DNA of 64,000 bases from Streptococcus timonensis (GCF_900095845.1 NZ_FMIX01000004.1:1061501-1125500); one strand, 5' to 3'. Positions 17,731 to 27,962 are shown, counted from the stretch's first letter. Made by a program: numbers and translations. Notes: a model not told the origin generated them from the letters alone.

Positions 17731-20065
17731 ATCTTTTAACTTGATGACGACTTGTCAGTATGAAAATCACAATAAAGACGAGCATCATAATGCCATAGAT
17801 AGGTAATGTTTGACCTGTAAGTGTTGAAATTTCAAGCAACTTTTGGATTCTTGGGAATAGAGCTGTTCCAAGGAAACCTCCAATTGACCAAATAATCAAT
17901 AACACACGCCACAGGCTAAATGGCAAGCAAGCTCTAACTACAGACATGAAACCAATCGATGCCAATAGATAATACAAAAGTGTCGAAATTTCAATGGCTG
18001 TCCAGTCTTGACTGGTTCCAAAAATTTTAACAAAGAGAACACTAAAGACTACCATCAAGGCACTTGGTAAAGCTCGAAGCATGGATTTTCTGAGAAAGTT
18101 TTGTTCCACAGGTTTGATATTTCGTTCAAAAGTTAATACAAACGGTGGGAATCCTTCTACAAACTGGTCAATCATAGTTATCTGAATCGGAATGAATGGG
18201 AAAATCAAAATCCATTCAGTACGTCCCAACAAAGCACTGGCAATACAGATAACTGCTAGCAAGAAGGAATAGATTGTCTTAATCAAGAAAATCGGAGCAA
18301 TGTGGGCAATATTATTGACCACACGACGACCTTCGAAGAGAATCTCAGGAACATCATTGAAATCTGAATTCAAGAGGACCAGATTTGCAATCTGACGAGT
18401 TGCTGGGTCCCCTTCAGCCATAACAATGGAACAGTCTGCCTCACGGAGAGCTAGGATATCATTAACACCATCCCCTGTCATTGCTGTAGTATATCCTGCT
18501 TTTTTCAGAGTTTGGATGATCAATTTCTTCTGATGTGGAGACACACGGCCAAAAATAGCTGTTTCTACTGCTATAGCAATCAATTCTTCATCTGAAATTT
18601 TTGAACAATCTACATAACTTTGGTAATCTACAAACCCAGCTTTCTGCGCAATACTTGATACAGTAACCGGATTATCGCCAGAGATAATTTTCAGCCCTAC
18701 TTGTTGCGTTCGTAAGTAATCAAGTGTTTCTGCAGCTCCTTCACGGATAGGATCCAAAATTTCTAGAAGCGCCAATGCCAAGATTGATTCTGGTCGTTTA
18801 GGTCTCTGATAGTCTAATTTTTCTTGACTAAGAGCCAAAACTAAGACACGTGAGCCGCGTTCTAAGGCTGCTCTAGCTTCTACTACTTCCTTATCTAGCA
18901 ACATTTCAGGGGCACCAAGGAAAATAGTCCCAAGCCCCTCCATCTCCATAGCTCCCCACTTACGGTCGCTAGAAAATGGAACACTTGATGAAATTGAGTA
19001 ACTAGTTTGCCCTTGGAATCGATGACGGATAGCTTGAGCAGTAGGATTTTTGTCTTCACTATGAGCCATATAGCTAGTTAAGATAGCAGCAATAGACTGC
19101 TCATCATAAACTTCTGTCAAAGGTAACAGTGAATCAACCTTCATTTTTCCTTGGGTAATGGTTCCTGTCTTATCCAAACAAAGCATATCCACGCGCGCTA
19201 AGGTTTCTACAGAATACATTTCTTGTACTAAAACCTTTTTAAGTCCTAGTTTTATCACTGCCGTCAAAAGCGAAGTTATAGTAAGTAGAGCAATACCTTT
19301 AGGCAACATCCCCAAAAGAGCTGTAGATGAATTGACTACAGAAGACTTTAGTGGCAAACCTTTTAAGACCAAGGCTTCAAGCAAGAGAGCAATTCCAAAA
19401 GGAATAATGATTTTCCCGGTAAAGCCAGCTAGTTGGTCTAGCGATTTCATGATACGTGAGTTAATTGGCTTCACTGTCTTAGCTTCAAGCATGAGTTTAG
19501 CAGCATAGTTATCCGCCCCAACATGATGTACCTGAGCGAGGACAGAACCACTTGCAAGAAAGCTACCCGACAACATTAAGTCTTTTACTTCTTTTTGCAC
19601 CAAGTCGCTCTCACCCGTTAACATAGCTTCATTGACTTCTGCAAAACCTTCTAATACAATAGCATCACTTGGAATCTGATCTCCTGCTGATAAGCGAATC
19701 ACGTCATCCAAAACAAGCTCTTCAGGGTCCAAAGCGATCTCTTGTCCATCACGAATTGTCGTAATTTTTTCTTTATTCAAGAGATTGAGCTTATCAACCA
19801 TATGTTTGGCACGTAGCTCGGTTACAATCCCAGAAAATGCATTAAAACAGATGACTGCAAAGAAGACAAGGTTGCTCCATGCCTGTACAAAGGCAAGGGC
19901 AAGAGCTATCGCAAAGTTTAAGGCATTAAAAAGTGTAAAAACATTTCGCTTGACAATCTGCCAGGTGCTGGTGCTAGCTGAAGCTTTAAAATCATTGACC
20001 AAACCCTGTGACTGTCGGCCTCTAACTTCTGCTTGGGTTAACCCCATCATTTTATTTTTATCCAT
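17729..20065 (-). CDS. CtpE-like cation-translocating P-type ATPase
   Basis: Membrane pump of 778 residues. It has the actuator motif TGES, the phosphorylation motif DKTGT, the hinge TGDGVND and about ten membrane segments in the usual positions (paired helices before and after the actuator domain and six at the C-terminus). The actuator stretch with LSGSFLASGS and GADNYAAKL resembles the CtpE group, for which a calcium role has been reported in mycobacteria; the ion here is inference. The ATG at 20065 lacks a Shine-Dalgarno sequence, and an extended -10 (TGATATGAT, 20073-20081) ends 7 nt before it, suggesting a leaderless mRNA. Divergent from plsC. Confidence 0.88.
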   Translation of the reverse strand: MDKNKMMGLTQAEVRGRQSQGLVNDFKASASTSTWQIVKRNVFTLFNALNFAIALALAFVQAWSNLVFFAVICFNAFSGIVTELRAKHMVDKLNLLNKEKITTIRDGQEIALDPEELVLDDVIRLSAGDQIPSDAIVLEGFAEVNEAMLTGESDLVQKEVKDLMLSGSFLASGSVLAQVHHVGADNYAAKLMLEAKTVKPINSRIMKSLDQLAGFTGKIIIPFGIALLLEALVLKGLPLKSSVVNSSTALLGMLPKGIALLTITSLLTAVIKLGLKKVLVQEMYSVETLARVDMLCLDKTGTITQGKMKVDSLLPLTEVYDEQSIAAILTSYMAHSEDKNPTAQAIRHRFQGQTSYSISSSVPFSSDRKWGAMEMEGLGTIFLGAPEMLLDKEVVEARAALERGSRVLVLALSQEKLDYQRPKRPESILALALLEILDPIREGAAETLDYLRTQQVGLKIISGDNPVTVSSIAQKAGFVDYQSYVDCSKISDEELIAIAVETAIFGRVSPHQKKLIIQTLKKAGYTTAMTGDGVNDILALREADCSIVMAEGDPATRQIANLVLLNSDFNDVPEILFEGRRVVNNIAHIAPIFLIKTIYSFLLAVICIASALLGRTEWILIFPFIPIQITMIDQFVEGFPPFVLTFERNIKPVEQNFLRKSMLRALPSALMVVFSVLFVKIFGTSQDWTAIEISTLLYYLLASIGFMSVVRACLPFSLWRVLLIIWSIGGFLGTALFPRIQKLLEISTLTGQTLPIYGIMMLVFIVIFILTSRHQVKR

Positions 20066-20072
20066 AAATTCT

Positions 20073-20081
20073 ATCATATCA
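20073..20081 (-). promoter_or_regulatory. Extended -10 promoter of the P-type ATPase gene
   Basis: TGATATGAT on the minus strand; no good -35. The 7-nt gap to the ATG at 20065 puts +1 at the start codon. Confidence 0.6.
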
Positions 20082-20141
20082 TTTTTTTATGAATAATTCT
20101 AATTTCATCACAAAGGCTCATCCAATCATCATAAAAAATAT

Positions 20142-20170
20142 TTGCCTGTCCTCTTATGATAAGGTATAAT
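20142..20170 (+). promoter_or_regulatory. plsC promoter
   Basis: -35 TTGCCT (20142-20147), 17-nt spacer, consensus -10 TATAAT (20165-20170). Start is expected near 20177, just upstream of the AAGGAG site at 20187. Confidence 0.85.
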
Positions 20171-20197
20171 AATAGAAAGAAAACCGAAGGAGACACC

Positions 20198-20947
20198 ATG
20201 TTTTACACTTATCTACGTGGGCTAGTTATGCTGATTCTCTGGTCAATCAACGGGAATGCCCATTATCACAACACTGATAGAATCCCTAATCAAGATGAAA
20301 ACTATATTCTAGTAGCTCCCCATCGTACTTGGTGGGACCCTGTCTACATGGCCTTTGCAACCAAACCCAAACAGTTCATTTTTATGGCTAAAAAGGAGCT
20401 GTTTTCAAATCGTATCTTTGGGTGGTGGATTCGTATGTGTGGTGCTTTTCCTATTGATAGGGAAAATCCTAATGCCTCAGCTATTAAATATCCAATCAAC
20501 GTCCTCAAAAAAAGCAATCGCTCTCTCATTATGTTCCCGAGCGGTAGTCGTCACTCTAATGATGTCAAAGGTGGGGTAGCCCTAATTGCTAAAATGGCCA
20601 AGGTTCGTATTATGCCTGTCACTTATACTGGTCCTATGACTCTGAAAGGACTCATTAGTCGAGAACGTGTTGATATGAACTTTGGAAATCCTATTGATAT
20701 TTCAGATATCAAGAAAATGAATGATGAGGGAATTGAAATCGTGGCAGATCGTATTCAAACGGAATTTCAACGGTTGGATGAGGAAACAAAACAATGGCAT
20801 ACAGATACAAAACCAAACCCTCTCTGGTGGTTTATTCGTATCCCTGCCCTAATCCTAGCTATCTTTGTGGCGTTCTTTACAATTATTTTTAGTTTTATCG
20901 CAAGTTTTGTTTGGAATCCAGACAAAAAACGAGAAAAACTACAATAA
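20198..20947 (+). CDS. plsC: 1-acyl-sn-glycerol-3-phosphate acyltransferase
   Basis: Membrane-bound enzyme that adds the second acyl chain to lysophosphatidic acid in phospholipid synthesis. The catalytic H-x4-D is HRTWWD near residue 45, and the substrate motif FPSGSR follows about 70 residues later. A hydrophobic N-terminal segment and a C-terminal membrane helix (about 205-240) anchor it. The ATG at 20198 follows AAGGAG. The frame opens 42 nt earlier, but those codons contain the promoter and the ribosome site. Length 249. Confidence 0.93.
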   Translation: MFYTYLRGLVMLILWSINGNAHYHNTDRIPNQDENYILVAPHRTWWDPVYMAFATKPKQFIFMAKKELFSNRIFGWWIRMCGAFPIDRENPNASAIKYPINVLKKSNRSLIMFPSGSRHSNDVKGGVALIAKMAKVRIMPVTYTGPMTLKGLISRERVDMNFGNPIDISDIKKMNDEGIEIVADRIQTEFQRLDEETKQWHTDTKPNPLWWFIRIPALILAIFVAFFTIIFSFIASFVWNPDKKREKLQ

Positions 20948-20957
20948 ACTGATTGAG

Positions 20958-20986
20958 GCTTAAGGTTTATCAACCTTAAGCTTTTT
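20958..20986 (+). terminator. plsC terminator
   Basis: Perfect stem GCTTAAGGTT / AACCTTAAGC with a 4-nt loop and five Ts. Confidence 0.92.
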
Positions 20987-21065
20987 ATCATAGTATCAGT
21001 CAATTTCTTGTAAATCTAAGCCAATATTGACAAAAATTTGAATCTGTAGTATACTCTTTTGGTAA

Positions 21066-21138
21066 GCTGATTTAGCTCAGTAGGCAGAGCGCATCCATGG
21101 TAAGGATGAGGTCGCCGGTTCGATCCCGGCAATTAGCA
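21066..21138 (+). tRNA. tRNA-Thr (GGU anticodon)
   Basis: 73 nt with all four arms: acceptor stem GCTGATT/AATTAGC (one G-U), D-arm with AGCTCAGTAGGCAGAGC, anticodon stem CATCC/GGATG enclosing ATGGTAA with GGT as anticodon, and a T-arm with GGTTCGATCCC. The discriminator is A, and CCA is not encoded. It reads ACC and ACU codons and is the type of tRNA sensed by the T-box upstream of thrS at 61.15 kb. It is followed by its own terminator. Confidence 0.97.
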
Positions 21139-21144
21139 TCTTTT

Positions 21145-21175
21145 ATCCGTCCCTTGATAACGGGACGGATTTTTC
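21145..21175 (+). terminator. tRNA-Thr terminator
   Basis: ATCCGTCCC / GGGACGGAT stem with an 8-nt loop, followed by TTTTTC. Confidence 0.93.
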
Positions 21176-21204
21176 TTGACATTTCCTCTCCCTTATAGTA
21201 AAAT
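21176..21204 (+). promoter_or_regulatory. Promoter of the free-standing RNA
   Basis: Consensus -35 TTGACA (21176-21181), 17-nt spacer, -10 TAAAAT (21199-21204). The start is expected near 21211. It begins directly after the tRNA terminator. Confidence 0.88.
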
Positions 21205-21210
21205 AGTCTC

Positions 21211-21352
21211 TGCGATGAGTCGATAAGTAGCGAGAGCTACTATTGAGCATAAGGAGGTCATAACGCAGGAGCGGACCTTGAGAAATTGTGTGAACCAGTT
21301 TCTCACATGGAGATGCCTCTCATACTTTCTGGTTTTGCCAGAAAGTTTTTTT
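21211..21352 (+). ncRNA. Structured small RNA, family not recognised
   Basis: About 142 nt between a consensus promoter and an intrinsic terminator (CTTTCTGG / CCAGAAAG, then seven Ts at 21346-21352). No plus-strand gene follows it, because pyk is on the other strand, so it is not the leader of a gene. Pairings I can read: GTAGC-gaga-GCTAC hairpin (21227-21240); CTGCG (21210-21214) with CGCAG (21264-21268); AGGTC (21255-21259) with GACCT (21274-21278), which crosses the previous pair and so predicts a pseudoknot; and TGAGAAA (21279-21285) with TTTCTCA (21299-21305). It contains AAGGAGG, but no start codon at usable distance. I do not recognise 6S, SRP, RNase P or a known riboswitch in it. Confidence 0.75.
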
Positions 21353-21404
21353 ATTATCTCAAACTCTCTTTCTGTCAATCAATTGACAAACATAAATTCT
21401 AAAT

Positions 21405-21437
21405 AAAAAACCTATCACATTAAGTGATAGGTTCTTT
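21405..21437 (-). terminator. pyk terminator
   Basis: AACCTATCAC / GTGATAGGTT stem with a short loop; the minus strand continues with a T run. Confidence 0.9.
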
Positions 21438-21447
21438 TACTTTTAGA

Positions 21448-22953
21448 TTAACGTACTGTACGGATACGCATTGTATTTGTACGAACAGCTTCACCAAGAG
21501 GCACACCTGCAACGATAATCATATCATCACCAGATTGAACCAAATCTTGTTCAACAGCAATTTTCTCAGCAAGATCAAACATGTCGTCAGTGTTTGATGG
21601 ACGGTCAGTAGTTACAGGAATAACACCCCAGTTCAACATCAATCCACGTTGTGTCAATTCGTCAAATGTGATAGCTAAGATATCAGCATCAGGACGATAT
21701 TTAGAAATCAAACGAGCTGTGTGACCTGTCTTAGTAATGGTTACAATCAATTTAATGTTCATTGAACTTGTTGCATCTTTAACTGCAGAAGCCATAACTT
21801 CAGTCTTAGAGTGACGTTCAAACAAATCTGAGTTCAAACGACCATATTCGTTAAGAAGTGTTTGAGCATTCTTGTCAATAGTAGCCATTGTTGTAACTGA
21901 TTCAAGTGGGTATTTACCGTTTGCAGATTCACCTGAAAGCATTGTTGCGTCTGTTCCATCGATAACAGCGTTAAATACGTCTGATACTTCTGAACGAGTT
22001 GCACGAGGTTTTTCAGTCATTGTTTCAAGCATGTTTGTTGCAGTGATAACGACTTTACCAGCTGCGTTCACTTTCGTGATAATGATTTTTTGGTAAACTG
22101 GAACCATTTCAAATGGTACTTCGATACCCATGTCACCACGAGCAATCATGATACCATCTGCAGCTTCAATGATTTCATCCAAGTTGTCGATACCTTGTTG
22201 GTTTTCGATTTTAGCGAACAATTGAACGTGACCGTTTCCAGTCTCTTCACAGATTGCACGGACTTCATTGACATCTTTTGCAGTACGTACAAATGAAATA
22301 GCGATGAAGTTGATTCCTTGCTCAAGACCAAAGCGGATATCAGCGTTATCACGATCAGCAAGTGCTGGGAAAGGAATCTTAGTGTTAGGGATGTTTACAC
22401 CTTTTTGTTTAGCGATGATACCATCATTTTCAACTTCAACTACGAATTCACGGTTAGTTGCATCTTTTTCTACAACGCGAAGACCCAATTTACCATCGTC
22501 TACCAATACTTGACGACCTACTTCAACGTCATCATAGATATCAAGACCACCAGCTACGTTCAAAGCAATGACTTCACGAGTTGATTTGATACCTTGTTTT
22601 GTAGCAACACGGATTGTTTCACCAGTTACATATGAATACTCTTTAGCATCACCTTCGAACAATTCAGTACGGATTTCAGGTCCTTTTGTGTCAAGAAGGA
22701 AACCAACTTTTTGACCAGCAATTTCTTCTGCACGTTTAACAGTAGCCATACGCTCACCTTGCTCTTGGTGGTCACCGTGTGAGAAATTGAAACGGAATGT
22801 ATTTGCACCAGCTTGGATCAATTTAGCAATGTTTTGTGCTGATGCTTCAACATCTAATTTTTCACCCCAGTATCCATCATCACCGAATTTTTTTCCACCA
22901 CGGATTTCTACCGCAGGACCTAATGTAGCAACGATTTTAACACGTTTGTTCAT
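21448..22953 (-). CDS. pyk: Pyruvate kinase
   Basis: Last ATP-forming step of glycolysis, phosphoenolpyruvate plus ADP to pyruvate. Key motifs: N-terminal TLGPA, the RFNFSHG substrate arginine segment, the active-site lysine in the IFAKIENQQG-type stretch (here LFAKIENQQG), the metal site ARGDMGIEVP and TATNMLETM. Length 501 matches streptococcal enzymes, which are activated by fructose 1,6-bisphosphate. It follows pfkA by 61 nt, the conserved glycolytic pfkA-pyk pair. Codon use is strongly biased, as expected for a highly expressed gene. Confidence 0.98.
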   Translation of the reverse strand: MNKRVKIVATLGPAVEIRGGKKFGDDGYWGEKLDVEASAQNIAKLIQAGANTFRFNFSHGDHQEQGERMATVKRAEEIAGQKVGFLLDTKGPEIRTELFEGDAKEYSYVTGETIRVATKQGIKSTREVIALNVAGGLDIYDDVEVGRQVLVDDGKLGLRVVEKDATNREFVVEVENDGIIAKQKGVNIPNTKIPFPALADRDNADIRFGLEQGINFIAISFVRTAKDVNEVRAICEETGNGHVQLFAKIENQQGIDNLDEIIEAADGIMIARGDMGIEVPFEMVPVYQKIIITKVNAAGKVVITATNMLETMTEKPRATRSEVSDVFNAVIDGTDATMLSGESANGKYPLESVTTMATIDKNAQTLLNEYGRLNSDLFERHSKTEVMASAVKDATSSMNIKLIVTITKTGHTARLISKYRPDADILAITFDELTQRGLMLNWGVIPVTTDRPSNTDDMFDLAEKIAVEQDLVQSGDDMIIVAGVPLGEAVRTNTMRIRTVR

Positions 22954-23014
22954 ATTTATAAGACTCCTTTATGTAGTACAACTTTGTTGTTTTTTATTTT
23001 AATTATTTGTAGGA

Positions 23015-24088
<1,074 letters not shown>

Positions 24089-24104
24089 CTATTTTCCGTA
24101 AATT

Positions 24105-27100
24105 TTAGCGATAAATCGTTTTCATAACTATCCCACTCAAAGATTCTTGTAAAGCTATATCTTTAGTGACAAAATAGCCTGATGCAAGGACTGTTTTTTG
24201 CTCTTCTTCATAACGAATTACGACTGGTATCTGGCCTTCATATTTTTTTAAAATATGATAAATTTCTTGATCACGATCATGATTGGCTACCTGAATCCAA
24301 AATCGTTCATGAACTGCTTCTTTAAGATCATTCAATACTAGCTGGAGTTTTCCATCTCTAGATTGGGTCTTACCATTCATATAGTAAAACTTGCCTTCTT
24401 GTAGACAGTCTCTCAATTGGCGATATCGCTCTGAAAAAACAGTCACTTCTAGCTTTGTTTTGCTGTCACTGACTTTCAAAAAGGCCATATTTTCACCTTT
24501 TTTTGTTCGAATAACACGAATCGATAGAATCTCAACGAGCACTGTAGCTATTTGTCTCTCAGATAAGTCAGATAAGCTAGTGATAGGATAGATGGCTTTT
24601 TTAGCTAATGCAACTAAAGGATGCTGACTGATCCCCACACCTAACCATTCCTGCTCTTTTTGGAATTTTTCAATATTTGAAAAATCCTCTGTATCTGTCC
24701 AACTATAGCTAGAATCCGCAAAGAGGCTACCTAATTCTTCTACAAAGATAAATAGAGTTGGTAGGTTGGTTAAGATTTTTTGTCGATTTTTCTCAAAGTT
24801 ATCAAACAAACCAACTTCTACCAGAGGAGTTAATAAACTCTCCTTTTGATAATTTTTCGGCAATCGTGTGATAAAATCTTCAACACTAGAAAATGGACGA
24901 TTCTCGATAATCCAATAGGCAAAATCACGAGGCATTCCCTTAATACTCTTAAGACCTAGATGAATTGTCTTATCTACTAACTTATCTTGAAATAGAGCTG
25001 TATTAATAGATAAAGGAGCAAGTTCAAAGCCCATTTCAAGCGCATCTAGAATATAATCTCCGCTAGCATAATTGAGCATGACCTGATAGAAGATCGCTGG
25101 AAAATGTGTTTTAAAGTAGGCAAGTTGAAATGCCAAAGCTGCATAGGCATAAGCATGCGACCGGTTAAATCCGTAGCCCGCAAATTTTTCCATAACTGCA
25201 AATACTTGCTGGGCTTGCTCAGCAGCATGACCTTTTTTAAGTGCACCTTGAATGAAACTTTCTTCCATCTGATGCATCTCAGCAGCATTCTTTTTCCCCA
25301 TAGCCCGGCGCAAAATGTCAGCCTTACCTAGGCTAAAACCAGCGTAACGCTGAGCTACTTGCATTACCTGCTCCTGATAGAGCATAATCCCATAGGTTGG
25401 TGCCAGAATATCTTCTAGAACAGGATCAAGTACAGTGACTTTTTCCTTACCATGTTTTCTTGCAACGAAGTTGTCAATATAATCGCTAGCTCCTGGTCTA
25501 TTTAAAGAAGTCGTAGCAACCACTTCTTCAAAGTTCTCAGGTTTCACTCGTTTAAGAAGACGGATAGCTCCTGGTTGTTCAAATTGAAAGATCCCTTTTG
25601 TTTTACCTGCAGCAAAGAGAGCCAAAGTTTCTTTGTCTTCAAGGTCAATCTCCTCAATCTTCAAGGATACTCCTTTTGTCTTAAGCAATAACTCTTGCAT
25701 TTTTTGAACAAATGTTAAATTTCGTAGACCCAAGAAATCCATCTTCAGAAGACCATTGCCTTCGACTCCATGAGCATCATACTGAGTAATCAGCATATCC
25801 TCACCATACTTAAGTGGAATGTAATCCGTTAGGGTTTTATCGCTAATAACTACACCTGCAGCATGAATGGAAGTTTGTCTCGGATAGCCTTCTATTTTTT
25901 TAGCGATTTCAAAGGCCTTTTGATATTCTATTTTGCTTTGAATCAACTGCCTAAAACTAAGATTTTTAGTATAGGCATCAGTCAGAGTATCCTTTGGTCC
26001 AATTTTTTTGGTAATGGCAGTTAATTCATACTCTGGAACACCATAACGTTTAAATATATCTCGGATGGCTTGCTTGGCTCCAAAGGTTGAATAAGTGACA
26101 ATCTGAGCAGCATGGATACTACCATAACGGTCACGAACATAGCGAATAAACTCTGGACGATAGATATCTGGAATATCAATATCGATATCTGGCATGGTAT
26201 AACGTTCACGATTTAGAAAGCGTTCAAAGATTAGATTTTTAGCTACAGGATCAATTCCTGTAATATCCAAAGCATAGGCTACAAGACTCCCTACAGCAGA
26301 ACCACGTCCCATTCCCATATAATAACCTTGAGAACGGCCAAAACGTAAGAGATCCCAAACAACCAAGAAATAATCATCAAATCCCATATCATGAATCACT
26401 GATAACTCTTCTTCTAAACGAGCCTGATAAACCTGATTCCATAACCCTTTCTGCTCCAATCCCTGAATAGCTCTTTCCCGAAGTTCTTCAACAGCAGGTC
26501 TCTCTGGATTGAAACGTGGAAGTTTGAGACTACTATCAATTTCGTAGGAAGTTTCTTTAATCAATCTTGCAAGATTATCCAGTGCGTTTGGAAACCTCTC
26601 TTGGCAAATCTTTTCAAGACGGTCAGCCGGTAAAAACAAGCCCTGTTGCGATTGAACATCAACCTCTCTCAAGGTTACGTTTTCTTTAATCGCTTTAAGC
26701 ATCTGTAGAGCTTCTAAATCCTCAGACTCGAAAGAGTTAACACGATAAAGAGGGAGAAGGGGGTGAGAAACATTCAATTGGGGTGTATCTGGATACACTC
26801 CGATATAGTAGTCATGCCCTAAGTCCAAGGAATCAACTTCAGGATAGTAAGGAACAATGACACAAATATCTTCAAGGTAGGAAGAAAAATCAGCCCATTC
26901 TTTTTTACCTGTCATTTTTCGTGAAGATATCTTCATCAGGTTGCGATATCCAAGGTTTGACAGGGCTAGAAAACGTAGATTGAGCATTTCTTCTTTATGA
27001 TGAACTGTCATCTCAAGTCCTAATAAAGGCTGCATTCCCTGTTTTTGGCATTCTTTGATGAAATAATAGGCTCCATAAAGATTATCCACATCCATAATTC

Positions 27101-27206
27101 CTAAAGATCTATAGCCATATTCTTTTCCGATAGAGACATATTTTTCAATAGAAACCATGCTCTCCATAAAGCTATATACCGTTTTTGTATCTAGTTGGGC
27201 AATCAC
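24105..27206 (-). CDS. dnaE: DNA polymerase III subunit alpha
   Basis: C-family replicative polymerase. In Firmicutes it works with PolC, extending primers chiefly on the lagging strand. Layout: N-terminal PHP domain (about 1-190), palm with the catalytic aspartates in MPDIDIDIPD, fingers and thumb, a helix-hairpin-helix region with SIKGMPRDF, and a C-terminal OB-fold domain around GENMAFLKVSDSKTK. The 1033 residues fit the short DnaE of streptococci, which has no proofreading exonuclease. It ends 82 nt before pfkA on the same strand. Confidence 0.97.
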   Translation of the reverse strand: MIAQLDTKTVYSFMESMVSIEKYVSIGKEYGYRSLGIMDVDNLYGAYYFIKECQKQGMQPLLGLEMTVHHKEEMLNLRFLALSNLGYRNLMKISSRKMTGKKEWADFSSYLEDICVIVPYYPEVDSLDLGHDYYIGVYPDTPQLNVSHPLLPLYRVNSFESEDLEALQMLKAIKENVTLREVDVQSQQGLFLPADRLEKICQERFPNALDNLARLIKETSYEIDSSLKLPRFNPERPAVEELRERAIQGLEQKGLWNQVYQARLEEELSVIHDMGFDDYFLVVWDLLRFGRSQGYYMGMGRGSAVGSLVAYALDITGIDPVAKNLIFERFLNRERYTMPDIDIDIPDIYRPEFIRYVRDRYGSIHAAQIVTYSTFGAKQAIRDIFKRYGVPEYELTAITKKIGPKDTLTDAYTKNLSFRQLIQSKIEYQKAFEIAKKIEGYPRQTSIHAAGVVISDKTLTDYIPLKYGEDMLITQYDAHGVEGNGLLKMDFLGLRNLTFVQKMQELLLKTKGVSLKIEEIDLEDKETLALFAAGKTKGIFQFEQPGAIRLLKRVKPENFEEVVATTSLNRPGASDYIDNFVARKHGKEKVTVLDPVLEDILAPTYGIMLYQEQVMQVAQRYAGFSLGKADILRRAMGKKNAAEMHQMEESFIQGALKKGHAAEQAQQVFAVMEKFAGYGFNRSHAYAYAALAFQLAYFKTHFPAIFYQVMLNYASGDYILDALEMGFELAPLSINTALFQDKLVDKTIHLGLKSIKGMPRDFAYWIIENRPFSSVEDFITRLPKNYQKESLLTPLVEVGLFDNFEKNRQKILTNLPTLFIFVEELGSLFADSSYSWTDTEDFSNIEKFQKEQEWLGVGISQHPLVALAKKAIYPITSLSDLSERQIATVLVEILSIRVIRTKKGENMAFLKVSDSKTKLEVTVFSERYRQLRDCLQEGKFYYMNGKTQSRDGKLQLVLNDLKEAVHERFWIQVANHDRDQEIYHILKKYEGQIPVVIRYEEEQKTVLASGYFVTKDIALQESLSGIVMKTIYR

Positions 27207-27285
27207 TCACTACCACCTCCCTTATTCTCTTTATATTATACCATTTTAGAAAATAGAAACACAATTTCTTTCTAATCATTAAACT

Positions 27286-27317
27286 AAAAAACCATAGCCT
27301 AAAAGGCTATGGTTTTA
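27286..27317 (-). terminator. Terminator after the 144-residue membrane-protein gene
   Basis: AAAACCATAGCC / GGCTATGGTTTT, 5-nt loop, symmetric A/T flanks. It lies between dnaE and the next gene on the same strand and ends that gene's transcript. Confidence 0.9.
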
Positions 27318-27363
27318 TGATATTAAATAAGTTCGAAGAACAGTTGCGCCTAGCTTTTTTAAC

Positions 27364-27798
27364 TTAGTTACTTGTATCTTTCGTTAAAAATATCCCGATT
27401 AGAACTAGGACTAGTGAGAGATAAGGGAAAACCCTAAACATCTGCCAATCCGGGTCGAATGCTAAAAGTCCAGAAAGCAAATAAAATCCTGCACTCACAT
27501 ACAAGACAGTTTTATTTACTTTCTTGATTCCTATCCGTGTTAAGACAGTTGCTATAGCGTATGCAATTAAATTAGGACCTAGAAAAATCAAGAATAAAAT
27601 TCCCCATGGAGCAGTAAATAAAGCAAGAGTTATAAATAGAAGAATATAGGTAAGTGCCAAATAAAATGAGAAAGATAGAAGAGCCGAAGGTTTCTTGACT
27701 GCTTTTGGACCATTCTTCATATCTTCCACCGAATTATTTTCTACAATTAGTTTATCTTCTTCTTTGTTTAGCTCTACATTTGGATTTTGGTCTGACAT
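27364..27798 (-). CDS. Hypothetical four-helix membrane protein
   Basis: Not recognised. The 144-residue protein has a polar, acidic then basic N-terminus (1-40) and four hydrophobic segments (about 42-60, 62-84, 96-113 and 121-138). The second contains TAPWGILFLIFLGPNLI, the third lies in KKVNKTVLYVSAGFYLLSG and a DPDWQMFR loop precedes the fourth. A clear GGGAG ribosome site precedes the ATG. It is alone between gloA and dnaE and has its own terminator. No function is proposed. Confidence 0.75.
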   Translation of the reverse strand: MSDQNPNVELNKEEDKLIVENNSVEDMKNGPKAVKKPSALLSFSFYLALTYILLFITLALFTAPWGILFLIFLGPNLIAYAIATVLTRIGIKKVNKTVLYVSAGFYLLSGLLAFDPDWQMFRVFPYLSLVLVLIGIFLTKDTSN

Positions 27799-27885
27799 TT
27801 TTTTCTCCCACTAATTTGTTAAGTTATTTTTATTATATCCCAATTTGTCAAATTAAGCTAGATAGAAAAAGCCATCTACGTTAGT

Positions 27886-27962
27886 CTCAGAAAAACGCAC
27901 ACATTTGTCTGAAAGAAACTAACATAAATGACCTACACTCCTCCCTATCAAGTTTTTCTGAG
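27886..27962. repeat. 11-bp inverted repeat with 55-nt spacer
   Basis: CTCAGAAAAAC (27886-27896) faces GTTTTTCTGAG (27952-27962). The enclosed 55 nt hold no reading frame. It lies in the 209-nt gap between gloA and the membrane-protein gene. A long-loop terminator or a remnant of a small repeat element are both possible. Confidence 0.5.

Noticed and set aside
21241..21300. A short coding sequence inside the small RNA using its AAGGAGG as ribosome site
   Set aside because: The nearest possible start codon (TTG) is more than 20 nt away, too far for initiation.
21193..21378. 61-codon minus-strand frame opposite the structured RNA
   Set aside because: It runs antisense through the promoter and hairpins, and its composition follows the RNA stems; no ribosome site.
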